DNA from: Morinoia aosen
Lineage: Eukaryota; Arthropoda; Malacostraca; Amphipoda; Talitridae
Assembly: GCA_030386875.1 (NCBI GenBank)
Contig: CM059559.1
Coordinates: forward strand, 70,012,392-70,076,391
Reading direction: 5' to 3'
Length of the DNA: 64,000 nucleotides
A program made the translations under genes and the position numbers. Below, one piece after another: positions 13,037-23,665 of the stretch (position 1 is its first letter; every line of letters begins with the position of its first letter). The notes beneath the pieces were generated by a model. That model saw only the letters and a program-made list of their open reading frames with translations, had not been told where the DNA came from and did not search any database.

Positions 13037-13266
13037 GCCATGCAGGACCATATCACCGCCGGGCGTATAGATGAAGCCCTGCAATTTCCATTCCAACCCC
13101 AAATAAGACAAGCTTCGGTACAGGACGTCACGACCGAAAAATATTACTACAATTACCGCCTTACAGCGATAATCGTATCGATCAAGCCGTACCAGGACAA
13201 AGGAAGAGGCTTGCGGTACTCCGGAAAGGAGGCTACAGTCCCTTACCACCGGTTGATCCTCTGCCG
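13037..13266 (+). CDS. Exon A of the multi-exon gene
   Basis: The exon follows a strong acceptor (CTTATTCCAG) and ends at the consensus donor GTAAGT at 13,267. It is 230 bases, leaving two bases of a split Arg codon. It encodes about 76 residues including a run of Tyr (EKYYYNYRLTAIIVSIKP) that looks like a beta strand region, then RLILC near the end. An internal Met codon at 13,040 could be a start only if this is the first coding exon. Upstream sequence has no obvious in-phase partner. Confidence 0.7.
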
Positions 13267-13631
13267 GTAAGTTAACCAATTCTGTCATCCAACATGCACT
13301 CATCCTGGCCTTATTGCAACGTAATTTATTTTAAATGTCGCGTTTCATTTGCCAACGTCATGAACACAACAAAAGAGCATCTGCACTTGGTACAAACCGT
13401 TAACCAAAGAACCAATGCCAAATGAATGCCATTTTTCCTAAAACTGGAAATTTTCCCGATACTCTAACTACGTCTAATACTAAATCGTTCTCAAAAAATC
13501 AACTGCATAACGACGTTAACCCGAAACTACCGCTAAACTCTCAAATCCGTATAAAGATGGAAAACTTTAAACTTGTCTTGCAATCCACCAAATTTGTCAC
13601 AAATTTACACCATGATTTTAATTGTTCGCAG

Positions 13632-14133
13632 GGAGGTCACGACGGGCAGCGACTTTTACCTCCTGACGAAGACCAAAACCGAGACTGAAAGACTGTTCCG
13701 ACTTCAACGTGATAGCCCCTTTCACGGACAGACAGTAGTACTCTTTGAGCCGACATATTCCCAGGACCACATACTAGACATCCCTGTACTATCGACTGAA
13801 GATCCCCTTGTCCTTTCCGATGCTTTGCCCGGAACATTCACGGTCGACAATGTCGTCATGGATGCCGGGCAAAACATCGTAAAGAGTTTTCTTATTACCT
13901 CCCCTACCATTAGATTTTTCACACCCCGACTTCGCGGATGTTGCCCCTTGTATTTCTGCAACGCACATCATGACGACGGTATGCTTTGCCCCGGGTTCAC
14001 AAAGCCCGGGGCAAATGCCAGGACACTCCGACGCGTTCTTACGTGCAAGCTGTCCGTCCCCGGCAAGATCGACCAGACCCCTTTCCGGAGTGCGTCAGCG
14101 AGCCTCTTCTTCACCCACGATGACGTGCTCACA
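13632..14133 (+). CDS. Exon B of the multi-exon gene
   Basis: The acceptor is TTGTTCGCAG at 13,622-13,631 and the donor is GTAAGA at 14,134. The first base completes the Arg codon of exon A, and the exon ends in phase 0. About 167 residues are encoded: an alternating hydrophobic/polar part (GQTVVLFEPTY, IPVLSTEDPLVL) consistent with an OB-like beta barrel, then a Cys/His-rich patch (CCPLYFCNAHHDDGMLC) that could bind zinc. An inverted repeat CCCCGGG..CCCGGGG (about 13,988-14,011) lies within the coding sequence. The function is not known to me. Confidence 0.7.
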
Positions 14134-14218
14134 GTAAGAACAAACTCGCATATCGATGACTTGAATAAACCTTTTAGTTTACCCTAATTTACTCCATACA
14201 AAAACTTGACGCATAGCT

Positions 14219-14222
14219 CCTG
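14219..14222 (+). repeat. Target-site duplication CCTG (left) of the LTR element
   Basis: CCTG occurs immediately before the 5' LTR and again at 23,847-23,850 immediately after the 3' LTR. A 4-bp duplication is within the range for Ty3/Gypsy integrases. Confidence 0.85.
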
Positions 14223-14403
14223 TGTACGGGCACGTTTCTGTCTGTATCTGGAGTCTGTATTAGCGTTAACCCGAGTCCATAAAAGCCGTAATTATCGAGG
14301 CTTAGGGGCTCATTCTCCGTTTGCTCTTCCTGCTGTCAACACCTACCAATAAATCCACCCAAGCCTACACTCTGAGTTTCCATCTACCTGCGTAGGCTGC
14401 ACA
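14223..14403 (+). repeat. 5' LTR (181 bp)
   Basis: It begins TGTACGGGCACG and ends CTGCACA, so it has the usual TG...CA ends. An ATAAAAG box near 14,279 could be the TATA element, and AATAAA at 14,347-14,352 is the likely polyadenylation signal. It is short for Ty3/Gypsy LTRs. Confidence 0.92.
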
Positions 14404-15766
14404 TAAGTGGTGGCGCAGTTGTGGTTACCTGAACTCACATTCGCATAAGTGTTAACTAAATAGCAAGTGTCCAATTACTGGCAGTTTGAACACTATTGAA
14501 TCCTGATGTGTACCGGCGGTAATAATCAACTGTGGCAGCCGCAAGAAACGAAGATCGTTTTTGGGATTAGAATACCGCTGGGAACGTTACAAGACGCATA
14601 CGCCCAGTTCACAATTTTCCTAAACCTTGATTCACTGTTGCGTACACGTATTTTGGTGTATGAAGCCGGAGACGATATCGAGCTCGTCTTCGAGGTCAAA
14701 ATCGCTGCATTCCCAGCAAACATCGAGTGAAGAAACAGTTCTACAGCTACAAGTGCTACGTCAGTGGAGTGACCAAAAACAATTTCATTGTGTTGAGATA
14801 AATTGCTACGATTGTGTCAAAAACAGTACGAGTGTAAATTGCATCATTAACTGTACCAGTGAAGTGACACGTACTTTCAGTTTAAAAGTGTAAATTCTTC
14901 AACGTGGTGCACAGTATCAACGGAGTATCATCTTGCTGTACCAGCCGACATCATTGCCGCAGCCTACCCCGTCATTGCCTGCAACCAACGTGAGCAGCCG
15001 TTGCCCTCTTTTTTCTCAGATAAGTCTTCCTGAAAAAGAATTATTTTTCTGTTTCTAGATGCAAGTGAGCTCGGACTCAAGCAGCTTATTTTTTTTTGTC
15101 GCACTTACTGCTGCGGATATTTTTTTTGTCCGTGCCCATTTCCTGTATAGCTCCGCAATCTGTAAGCATTCAGTCTCAGTCTGTGCATTGTGAGAGACAC
15201 TGCCGTGTCCGACGTATCTGGAATTATTTTACCACCAATTTACCTTCAATTATCGACGTAAGTTTCAGATTTTTATTGTAGTTGAATAGGAGTGTTAGTG
15301 GAAGAGTCTGAAACACTTTGATGCTAATTTTTGAAGCTTTAAATTGAAGTAAATTCACATTCCCTTGCTGTGAAGCAGCGATTTTTTTTAACGCCTTATC
15401 GAGAGCTTTATCGTGAGGTTCAGCAGTCATTGAGAGGTCAACAAGATTTGCTCTGATTGTGGTGTTTGAGAGTGCCACTATTTATTGAATTTAAATGGAA
15501 GTATTGGTTACGTAGTTTTATTATCGTTATTGATGCCTTGTGATTAGTGTTGGGATTAATACTATTTCATTTTCTGTGTATTTTGCCTGTATTAGATGTG
15601 CTTCATTAATTCTTAGCTAATATTTGTGATTGTTAATTCAGGTGGGATTATTAATTTTTCTGTGGATTGCTTGATTTTAGGCAAAATAATTTCTATTTTT
15701 GTTTTACGAAGTACGACATTAATTTTTGATTGATCTTTGATTAATTTGGAAATTTTGCCGCTAGTG
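14404..15766 (+). other. 5' leader of the LTR element
   Basis: This is a 1.36-kb leader before gag. It holds the primer-binding site, an upstream ORF (14,506-14,730, 74 codons, ATG start, no recognised domain) and a consensus splice donor GTAAGT at 15,258-15,263. The donor could supply a spliced transcript for the third ORF downstream of pol. A leader this long with an upstream ORF suggests either splicing or internal initiation before gag. Confidence 0.55.
14408..14425 (+). promoter_or_regulatory. Primer-binding site, tRNA-Ser-like
   Basis: TGGCGCAGTTG starts within a few bases of the 5' LTR end. TGGCGCAGT matches the complement of the tRNA 3' end used by the insect elements 17.6 and 297 (reported as tRNA-Ser). 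The match beyond the first nine or ten bases is poor, so the exact primer is uncertain. Confidence 0.6.
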
Positions 15767-16816
15767 ATGAATGCCGCTAGTGATGAACGTCGTAAAGAAT
15801 TCTTAGTACGTTCGGCTAACAAAAACGTAGGCGACTTCAATTCCGTAGTTACGAAACTAGTAAATGCTGATTTAAATTATTCATTTGACCAGGTTGTTCA
15901 AATCCTTGAGGACATTTACGTATCACGTGGAGAGAAGAGTATTCATGCATTAGCTTGCGACCTAAATGAGTTGAAATTAGTTAAAAATAATGCACTCGCT
16001 GCACAGATCGTGAATGCGTTTTCGAAAATAAGGAAGCTAACCGAGAGTATTCTTAATTCAAACTCACTAGGGTGGCAGCGCCACGCGTATTTTCAGAACT
16101 GCACGAATCAGGCTGAGTTAAAAAAATTTGTAGGCGACAGCATGTCGTACAGTTTGGCTTTAGCAATTTTAGGTCCCCTTTTCGATGAGTCGTTCGCGAG
16201 AAAAATATTTGAAACACAATTTTCCACTGCAGAGGAGCTATTAGCCAAGTTAATTTCCGCAGTGCGGAGTCAGAGCGAGTCCAAAAAGATTCTCGCGCAA
16301 AAGTATCATGTCAGAAAAGACAGTGAGAGTTACGTAGGTGAGGTGACTAGTGAATTCGAGGAAGTTTTGGAAGAGCCAGATCAAATCCAGGAGAACGAGG
16401 TGTACTACGGAAGTGTCGGAAATTACCGTAGGAATTTTCGATCAGGCGTACGTAGGATTGTTCCTAGGCCCTGGCTCGCACGGAATCCTCGCACGAGAGG
16501 ACGAGAGTTGAACAGTTATGTAGGTGATAGAGGAAATGGATCCTTAGAATGCAACATGATTAAATCAGATAGCGGTAGTTCTGGTTTTGTAGGAAATTCA
16601 GGAGGTAATTTAGGAAACTTTGAGTACAGATTTCAGAGAGGACAATTTCCGAGAGGATGTTTTGCGTGCGGCGGAACGCATATTGTAAAAAACTGTAGAG
16701 CGTCAGGTGCAGAGATTAGGAGTTATAAAGCGTATCTACGCGGTAGAGGTAGTTCTAATCGTGGAAGGAGTGAAGTCCATTGGGCAGAGAGTGAGTCAAG
16801 TAGTTTTTTAAACTAG
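15767..16816 (+). CDS. gag: Gag polyprotein
   Basis: The frame encodes 349 residues from the first in-frame ATG at 15,767. The N-terminal two thirds is helical-looking capsid-type sequence. A Gly/Arg/Asn-rich region follows, then a zinc knuckle CFACGGTHIVKNC near the C-terminus, spaced CX2CX3HX4C (one residue shorter than the usual CX4H) and flanked by basic and Gly-rich segments suited to RNA binding. Gag should assemble cytoplasmic particles and package the element's RNA. The stop codon TAG at 16,814 lies directly after a -1 slippery heptamer, so a fraction of ribosomes should continue into pol. No internal stops are present. Confidence 0.9.
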   Translation: MNAASDERRKEFLVRSANKNVGDFNSVVTKLVNADLNYSFDQVVQILEDIYVSRGEKSIHALACDLNELKLVKNNALAAQIVNAFSKIRKLTESILNSNSLGWQRHAYFQNCTNQAELKKFVGDSMSYSLALAILGPLFDESFARKIFETQFSTAEELLAKLISAVRSQSESKKILAQKYHVRKDSESYVGEVTSEFEEVLEEPDQIQENEVYYGSVGNYRRNFRSGVRRIVPRPWLARNPRTRGRELNSYVGDRGNGSLECNMIKSDSGSSGFVGNSGGNLGNFEYRFQRGQFPRGCFACGGTHIVKNCRASGAEIRSYKAYLRGRGSSNRGRSEVHWAESESSSFLN

Positions 16817-19800
16817 GTGAAGGTAGTAAGGGAGAGTTGAACCAGATTGAGCCCGAGGTATATAGCGGTACCAATCTCGTAAAACTGGAGACCGTGGCAA
16901 AAATCCCAGATACCACCGAGATAACCAAATCGTACGTTGACCCCGTGTTTAAATGCAGAAATAGATATAAATTGCTGCAAGAAGAAGAACTAGGAAATGA
17001 TCATGATCAGAGTAAGACTGTCGAATCTTATTTCTCTGTGAGCGTTGTAAAAAATGTTAATAAAAATGCTGGTTTAGTGTCATTTAAAGAGTGCAACAAA
17101 CCGACCATCATTATAAAAAATAACGATCAGTATTTAAATGCTCTAATAGATAGCGGGTCGGAGAAGGGTCTTGTCAGTTACAGGCAGATTAAAAATTTGA
17201 GCGAAGAAGTCAAACCAAGTCATTTGAGAGTAAAAGGAATTAACGGCAAGAGTGACGTCACCGGTGAAGTAGAATTATCCATTAAAATTCCCGGCACAAA
17301 TAAAGTAATTGAAACAAGCGCACTCATAGTGAAAGAAGCTAAATTCAACTACGACCTGATACTAGGTCGCGACGTCTTGAAGAACGCAGTGATTAATTTC
17401 AGAGATAAAAAACTTCTTTGGGATAATATTCCAATCCCTTTTCAAGATTTAAATGTGGCACCATTGTTAAGTAGAGAAGTAGTAATGAGAAAGATAGTTA
17501 ATAGTGACTGTCTGTTGTCAGAGATTGCTGTTGCGAGGAAGAGCAACAGGAGATTAAAAAATAATGCCTGCGAGGAAAAAAGAGAGAGCTCAGCAGTGGC
17601 TGAGCCAGCACAGTCAGAGAGTACGAAGCAGTCAAGAGTGCACTGTAAACAGTCAGCGAGTAGGAAGCAATTAATCGTTCATTGCAATCAGGCTGAAGTA
17701 CCTGGTAATTCACTTAATGTTCTTTATGGGTTCCTTAGGAAACCAACGCCAGGAGAGTATATAATTAAGAAAAGATGTCTCGAAAATGGTGCTATGATAG
17801 CCGATTCAATTGTTCAAGTAGACGACGATGGTGTGGTACCAGTCATGATGTTGAATTCAAGTGATGAGACACTATATTTATCAGAGAATGCAATGATGTG
17901 TAATGTGGAATTAATCGATACTGATGAAATCGAGAGCGAAGTGTATTTAACAAGTGTTGACACAGCACTAAGAGATGCTAGTGAGATTGAATTAAATTCT
18001 GTCGCGGAGTCAGGTACGACTAAAGTTGTTTCGCCAGGTGGCGGAATTAATGCCATTGTCGATAGTAAACTTGCGTTGCACGCTGATACTCGTGGCGGAG
18101 GTGGAATTCTTGTTGATGACAAGGAGTTAGGATTTAATGCAGAAGTAAATGCAGTTTTAATAAGTGGAGAACGTGGAGAAAAGGAGTTAAGACGTGACTT
18201 GACAGACAAAGACGTTTCATGTAATGAAAAAGACATTCAATTACCCTTAGTTAATTTGTTAAATAAATTTAGAGATGTAGTGACCTTAGAAGGCGAAAAA
18301 ATAGGAGTCACTAATATTTTGAAGCATCAAATTCAGTTGAAGCCAGATGCTCCAGTATTAAATTTAGCTCCCTATCGTATACCTCACAAGTACCAAGAAG
18401 AGGTAATGAAGATAACTAATGATATGTCAGATCAAGGTATTATAGAAAAGTCAAACTCTGACTTTAATTTTCCCGTCATTGTAGTTAAGAAAAAATCAGG
18501 AGATTTACGGCCTGTAATAGATTTCCGTTCCTTGAATAAAGTTTTAGTTAAACATTCATATCCCATTCCCCGCATTGACGATATTTTAGCGACTTTAGGA
18601 GGTAACGCGTGGTTCTCTAATCTTGATTTGCGCAGTGCATTCCATCAAATTGAATTGGAAAAAGAGAGTAGAAAGTACACGGCATTTAGCGTAAATTATC
18701 GTAAATACCAATTTTCCCGTGTACCCTTTGGTCTTTCTACTTCTCCTGGAATATTTCAAAAAGCAATAATCTCAGCGCTTACTCCCATTTTGGGAAAGCT
18801 CGCATTTGTTTTCCTCGATGACATTCTAGTATTTTCTATAAACAAAATTCAACATTTATCGGATATAGAAAGCGTTCTTAAAATGCTTAGATCCGGAAAT
18901 TTATCATTGAAGCTTGAGAAATGTAACTTTTTCAAGCAGGAGATCGAATATCTGGGCCATATCATTGCCGCCGATGGAATTAAATGTAAATACTCACAAA
19001 AATTGCAAGAATGCCGAGCGCCAACCAATGTTAAAGAATTACAACAGTTTTTAGGTTTAGCCAACTATTTCCGCAACTTTCTACCAAATTTCGCTGAGAT
19101 AGCAAGTCCCTTGTATAATCTGTTGAGAAAAAATGTAGTTTATACTTGGACTGTCGAATGTCAAAAAAGTTTTGATTTCATGAAATCGTTGTTGACGTCT
19201 GAGACAGTTCTGAGACATCCCGACTATAACAAAGACTTTCATGTGTTCACAGATGCTTCCAAGTCAGGAATTGGTGCTGTGTTAATGCAAGCGGATGATT
19301 CAAGCGACAAAATTCTAAGACCTATAGCTTATTATAGTAAAAATTTAAATTCCAGCCAGCGAAGATATTCGACTACCAAAAAAGAGTTCTACGCGATACA
19401 CGCTGCTTTAAAACATTTTGAATACTTAATTACAGGATATACGGTTCGTGTCTATACCGACCACCGTCCTCTTGCACCACTGTTTAATAAAAAATTACTC
19501 GACGGTACCAGTATGTCCCGCTGGTGCATCGATGTACATTCCTTTGACCCAGTTGTTAAATACCTTCCTGGGAAAGAAAATGTTGTGGCTGATTATTTGA
19601 GCAGATTACCTATTAATAACGAGAAACTAAATCTTAAAGAACTAAATTCTTGTGATGATTTGGAAGTCGCATTTGAATCAGAAGTTTGTGTGGTGGAGAC
19701 TCGAGCACGACATAAACGCGCGACAGGAAGCGAGGTAGTTGACCTGGCCCCGACTCGAGACAATGCTGACAGTGCAGCAGACCCAGGCGCAAGACCAGCG

Positions 19801-21075
19801 CTGATAGACTACATACCGACAGAGTCTGAGATATCTTGGACGATTAAGGAATTTATCGACGAACAAAACAACGACGCATTTTGTATAGAAGTTAAGAATG
19901 CTTTATTGCATGACAGTGTTTCGACTATTCCTGACTTAGATAAGTTTCTAATGTTAAATAATATTCTTTATAGGCGTAGAGAAATTGATAATCGACCGAG
20001 TACAATTTTGACAGCGGTCGTACCTAATTCTTTAATGTGTAAAGCTGTTTTAGCGATACATAGTTTATACCATGTAGACTACAAGCATACTTTGTTCAAA
20101 TTTAAGTTAAAATATTGGAATCAGCTAGAAAAAACAATTGTGCGCAAATTTGTTCAGCATTGCGAGGTGTGTAAAATTATTAAAGCAAGACCTTCAGTTC
20201 CAATTAAAATTTTGACAGCTCCGATTGCTAATGAACCATTCGAAGTGGTTTCAATCGATCTTCTTGGTCCACTTAAAGTAACCGATAACGGTAATAAATA
20301 TATATTAATTGTGATTGACTTGTTCTCACGGTTTTGTCGTTTATATGCAATTTCAAATCGAAATACAGAAACAGTGATTTCTTGCTTAAGCAATTGCTTC
20401 TCACTACTGGGTTTTCCGAAGACGTTGATATCAGATAATGCCCTTGAGTTTAAGTCAGTGGCACTCAAACAGTTTGCAAAATTACATGCTATTGCTAAGA
20501 GAGAAGTTTTGGCTTACAGTCCTCATTCGAATGCTATTGTGGAGCGCAACAATAAAAAAATTACAAATTTATTGAAATTGTATTTAAACACAATTGATAA
20601 TAGCGAGTGGGACCAATTATTGGAAGTAGTAGAAAATGCATTGAATAATTCCTTAAATTCTACTATTGGCGAAACACCAAGCTATGTAATGTTCAATCGC
20701 GATACATGTGCATACTATCCGTCTGACAGGTTCGATTCAGTTATTTACAGTTTTGATGAAGAATTAGATTTAGTGAATATTAGAGCTAGAGAAGCCGTTC
20801 GAACAGTAGAAAATATACGAAATTTAATTATTAACAACACAACAGAGCGAAATCTCTATAGAAACCTTAAGCGGCACAATAAGGATATTCACGTTGGTGA
20901 TAGAGTACTTTTAAGGAATCATAACAAGACCCATAAACTTGAATTAACTTGGATTGGTCCAGCAGTAGTCCAAAAGGTTAAACGTAATTACGCTGATATT
21001 AAAATTGGACCTAAAATTATTAGAAGCAATCTTAATCATTTATTACCACTCAAAAAGGTAAAATCTGTGAGTTAA
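16804..21075 (+). CDS. pol: Pol polyprotein: protease, reverse transcriptase, RNase H, integrase
   Basis: The frame is open from 16,804 to a stop at 21,073-21,075 (about 1,423 codons) and is entered from gag by a -1 shift. Numbered from 16,837: an aspartic protease with DSG near residue 105 and LGRD near 175; a reverse transcriptase with PVIDFRSLN and the active-site box FLDD near 660; RNase H with FTDASKSGIG near 805; an integrase zinc finger with HX3H and CEVC near 1,070-1,112; and a DD35E core with D near 1,140, D near 1,200 and E near 1,235. A GPY/F-type C-terminal module includes WIGPAVV. All catalytic residues are present, so activity is plausible. The domain order (RT before integrase) marks it as Ty3/Gypsy, not Ty1/Copia. 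Confidence 0.95.
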   Translation, partial: FFKLGEGSKGELNQIEPEVYSGTNLVKLETVAKIPDTTEITKSYVDPVFKCRNRYKLLQEEELGNDHDQSKTVESYFSVSVVKNVNKNAGLVSFKECNKPTIIIKNNDQYLNALIDSGSEKGLVSYRQIKNLSEEVKPSHLRVKGINGKSDVTGEVELSIKIPGTNKVIETSALIVKEAKFNYDLILGRDVLKNAVINFRDKKLLWDNIPIPFQDLNVAPLLSREVVMRKIVNSDCLLSEIAVARKSNRRLKNNACEEKRESSAVAEPAQSESTKQSRVHCKQSASRKQLIVHCNQAEVPGNSLNVLYGFLRKPTPGEYIIKKRCLENGAMIADSIVQVDDDGVVPVMMLNSSDETLYLSENAMMCNVELIDTDEIESEVYLTSVDTALRDASEIELNSVAESGTTKVVSPGGGINAIVDSKLALHADTRGGGGILVDDKELGFNAEVNAVLISGERGEKELRRDLTDKDVSCNEKDIQLPLVNLLNKFRDVVTLEGEKIGVTNILKHQIQLKPDAPVLNLAPYRIPHKYQEEVMKITNDMSDQGIIEKSNSDFNFPVIVVKKKSGDLRPVIDFRSLNKVLVKHSYPIPRIDDILATLGGNAWFSNLDLRSAFHQIELEKESRKYTAFSVNYRKYQFSRVPFGLSTSPGIFQKAIISALTPILGKLAFVFLDDILVFSINKIQHLSDIESVLKMLRSGNLSLKLEKCNFFKQEIEYLGHIIAADGIKCKYSQKLQECRAPTNVKELQQFLGLANYFRNFLPNFAEIASPLYNLLRKNVVYTWTVECQKSFDFMKSLLTSETVLRHPDYNKDFHVFTDASKSGIGAVLMQADDSSDKILRPIAYYSKNLNSSQRRYSTTKKEFYAIHAALKHFEYLITGYTVRVYTDHRPLAPLFNKKLLDGTSMSRWCIDVHSFDPVVKYLPGKENVVADYLSRLPINNEKLNLKELNSCDDLEVAFESEVCVVETRARHKRATGSEVVDLAPTRDNADSAADPGARPALIDYIPTESEISWTIKEFIDEQNNDAFCIEVKNALLHDSVSTIPDLDKFLMLNNILYRRREIDNRPSTILTAVVPNSLMCKAVLAIHSLYHVDYKHTLFKFKLKYWNQLEKTIVRKFVQHCEVCKIIKARPSVPIKILTAPIANEPFEVVSIDLLGPLKVTDNGNKYILIVIDLFSRFCRLYAISNRNTETVISCLSNCFSLLGFPKTLISDNALEFKSVALKQFAKLHAIAKREVLAYSPHSNAIVERNNKKITNLLKLYLNTIDNSEWDQLLEVVENALNNSLNSTIGETPSYVMFNRDTCAYYPSDRFDSVIYSFDEELDLVNIRAREAVRTVENIRNLIINNTTERNLYRNLKRHNKDIHVGDRVLLRNHNKTHKLELTWIGPAVVQKVKRNYADIKIGPKIIRSNLNHLLPLKKVKSVS
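16807..16813 (+). promoter_or_regulatory. -1 programmed ribosomal frameshift site (TTTAAAC)
   Basis: The heptamer T TTA AAC is in the correct phase: the gag codons are TTA AAC and the gag stop TAG follows at once. Slipping back one base gives TTT AAA and then CTA, which enters the pol frame that is open from 16,804. This heptamer is among the most efficient known -1 sites in eukaryotic viruses and retroelements. I did not fold the downstream RNA, so a stimulatory stem or pseudoknot is unproven. Confidence 0.88.
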
Positions 21076-21777
21076 AAAGGCGATTCATTGGCCTGTATGA
21101 CGTTCTAACTAATCGACGAGTAACGAGTTACCCTTTTATCGTTGTTTTACCGTTTGTTATCAATAATGTTAAGGAATATAATCATAATTTTAGAAGACTT
21201 TTAACGCTATATGCAATATGCTTTGCGTTCATATTAATCTCAGTAATCAATGCGATGTATTTTTTATGTTAATCTTACTGTTGTGTTATGCTCAAGTTAT
21301 TAGATGAATGTTTAAGTTTTTACCCCGGAGGAATTTGTACTGTCTCGTTTAGCTGTCGCTAAGACGTTTCATTAATTTTTTTGCTCGAATTCACTCAGAC
21401 ATTCGCATTGCTGAATTGACAATTTAATTCGTAAACGTTTGAGCAGGCTGAGAAAAGAAATGGCTGAGCTTGCAAATCATAAGGCGAGATGCGCCAGAGC
21501 AGTCTCTAGCCGAGCTATTTTTATCTGTCTAGACTGTCGATGATCCAGAATGTTCGACGATCAGCAAGAATTTAAATTAAATTCATAAGACAGGTGTCTT
21601 GTCACCGGATATACATTTTTTTTCGATACGTTCAGCGTTTATTTTTTTTATGCGACACTATCGTGGTTGTTAGATGACTATTGTCAGACAACCGAGAGTG
21701 ATACCAAATTGTATGTTGTATTTAATTTTAATGTATGTAACGGCCATGCTAATAGTTTCTGTATCTGTTCCTTGCAG
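21076..21777 (+). other. Pol to ORF3 spacer
   Basis: No long ORF is present. It ends with a strong splice acceptor (TATCTGTTCCTTGCAG, AG at 21,776-21,777), which implies that ORF3 is read from a spliced RNA. Confidence 0.5.
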
Positions 21778-21784
21778 GGGCTGT

Positions 21785-22102
21785 ATGGAAAGGTTCCATA
21801 TGGGCAATCAGGTGTCAGTCATCGACGTGGAGAAGTTGTCTTCAGCTATTGCGAAGAACCATGGGCCAAGTGACGAGCTTTTCAAAGAATTGCTTAAGAC
21901 CAAATCCCGGGTGGACTACCTACCGGATACGGTGACGGACATAGTGACAATGATACTAGTCGTCACGACGATGATTTTAGGTGCGATGGTTTATTATACC
22001 AAACGTGCTCAGGAGTCGTTGGTTGATCGGGCCGATAGGCTTGAAGACTATCAGCTGCGCCGACTGCCCCGTGGGGGGCCCAGGGGGGAGCAGAACGTTT
22101 GA
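21785..22102 (+). CDS. Small third ORF with a transmembrane segment
   Basis: A 105-codon frame starts at the ATG just after a splice acceptor at 21,777; a second ATG at 21,800 begins MGNQVS. That fits the N-myristoylation pattern MGxxxS if translation starts there. The middle is amphipathic (VEKLSSAIAK, DELFKELLKTK). One strong hydrophobic segment (IVTMILVVTTMILGAMVYY) near residues 60-78 is followed by a basic and Pro/Arg-rich tail. In insect Ty3/Gypsy elements a spliced ORF after pol is often envelope-like. This one is far too short for an envelope and has no fusion-protein features, so I call it an accessory membrane protein of unknown role. The frame is also open upstream to 21,674. Confidence 0.5.
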   Translation: MERFHMGNQVSVIDVEKLSSAIAKNHGPSDELFKELLKTKSRVDYLPDTVTDIVTMILVVTTMILGAMVYYTKRAQESLVDRADRLEDYQLRRLPRGGPRGEQNV

Positions 22103-23650
22103 GAACAAATTTTACTTGAAAATGTTGGATGAATAAACAAAATTTAAGGAAGTGAGGCAATTGATTAAAGAAAAAATGAATAAAAATAGAGTGGTTGAAA
22201 ATTACCACAATGGTAAAAATTGGCGCGCAGTTAAATGAAATACAAATCGCATGAAACACGCGATAAAAAATGCGCGCAGTGTTCGATAACATTAAGGATG
22301 TAATCTTAATTTTAAAATTGCCGTGTTTTAATATTGACGCGTTAAACTCTTAAGATATTCATTAAAAAATTTGTTTGCATTATTAATTATTGCGTTAGAA
22401 ATTTACTGGAACGTTCTAATTTAAAAAATGTTTTGCTTCGAATTGAATATTTTTTGATGGTATTATTCCCAATTTATTGCGAAAAAGTTCTTGCGAAAAT
22501 TTTGAAATGTTTTGTCATGTGTTTGATTTACGATCGTCGAGAGTTTTGTGGTAATTCATATATTTAACGCGTTAATTGGTGAAATTGATTTAAGTTGAAT
22601 TGACGTTTTATGGATAAGATGGCGTTTTATGGCGTTTTGCTATTATCCTTTCTCATCGTTCAACGTGGCAGTCATCGTGCAGTAAATTAATTTTTGATGC
22701 ACGGTAAGTCAGTTGCTTTGCTTTTTGCGTGTTTCCTTGCTTTCGCCTGTATGCTTTTTAGTTATTAAGTTCTTATGCTCCTTAAATTTTGCGTTGAGAA
22801 CATGGTAAACCTTGTTTGTGTTTTTTCTTAACAGTTGTTGGAGGTTATAAGTTACGAATTTAAATGATTGGAAAAAGGTTTTAACATTTTGGTCGAATGC
22901 GGTTTTCCTAAGTGTTGATTTTTTTCTGCGGTCTGCGGTGTAGTAATTTTATTTTTATTGTTCTACAAAATTTGGTTTAATCCTTATGCGATTTTTTTGC
23001 GTTTTATTTCATTTAGCATGTGAATAACCTAGCTGATTCGGCAGGGGCTAAATTGGTAAAAAGCATTTTTTAGCATGCGTTTTACTCTGTTCTAGTGTTG
23101 GAGTTTAGTTTAGAGTTTTTTCTAGCCTTTGCGTTCTATTATCAATGAGTTAGTTGCGTCAGCTACGGTTGTTTCTGGTAATGTAACCGGTTCTTGCTTG
23201 ACGTTTTAGCGTTGCGTTTTGTTCAAGTTAAAAGTATTAACCTTAGTACTTAAGTGTTTTAGTTAAAACTGGTATGCGTATATTGTTCGCTGGAAGCTAC
23301 CTTGTTTTGCTTATTTCTTTTGCGAAAAACTATAGCAAGGTTGGCTGGTGCGATTTATCATTTGATTCATATTAATTTTTTTTTACGATTGTGGATGTTG
23401 TCACAGTTAACGTAATTTGTTTCCGAATACTTACGAAGAACGTTTTGTTAACGATGCTTGATGGCATATTTTCCCTTAAAAATTGCCATTTAACTTTGTT
23501 GTTTTTTCAATAAATTAATTGCCATCTTTGTTAGTTTTGGCCAGAACATGTGATTATTTTGGTTTGAAAGCGTTTTAATTTGGGCAATTAGTTCAATTAA
23601 TTTTGCGTCTTAGTAAGTTTTACTTTTGGAAGTGTAGCCTCTAGCTTATT
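22103..23650 (+). other. 3' untranslated region of the LTR element
   Basis: A 1.55-kb non-coding, T- and G-rich segment with many GCGTTT words. It holds a consensus donor GGTAAGTC near 22,703 and an acceptor-like TTTTTCTTAACAG near 22,833, so a small intron here is possible. Confidence 0.45.
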
Positions 23651-23665
23651 GAAGGGGGGGTGTTA
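23651..23665 (+). promoter_or_regulatory. Polypurine tract
   Basis: GAAGGGGGGG followed by TGTTA lies directly before the 3' LTR, where plus-strand DNA synthesis should start. The five non-purine-tract bases between the G run and the LTR are unusual. Confidence 0.8.

Noticed and set aside
15767..22102. Endogenous retrovirus with envelope
   Set aside because: The third ORF is about 105 codons with one membrane segment and lacks envelope features. The element is better described as a Ty3/Gypsy retrotransposon with an accessory ORF.
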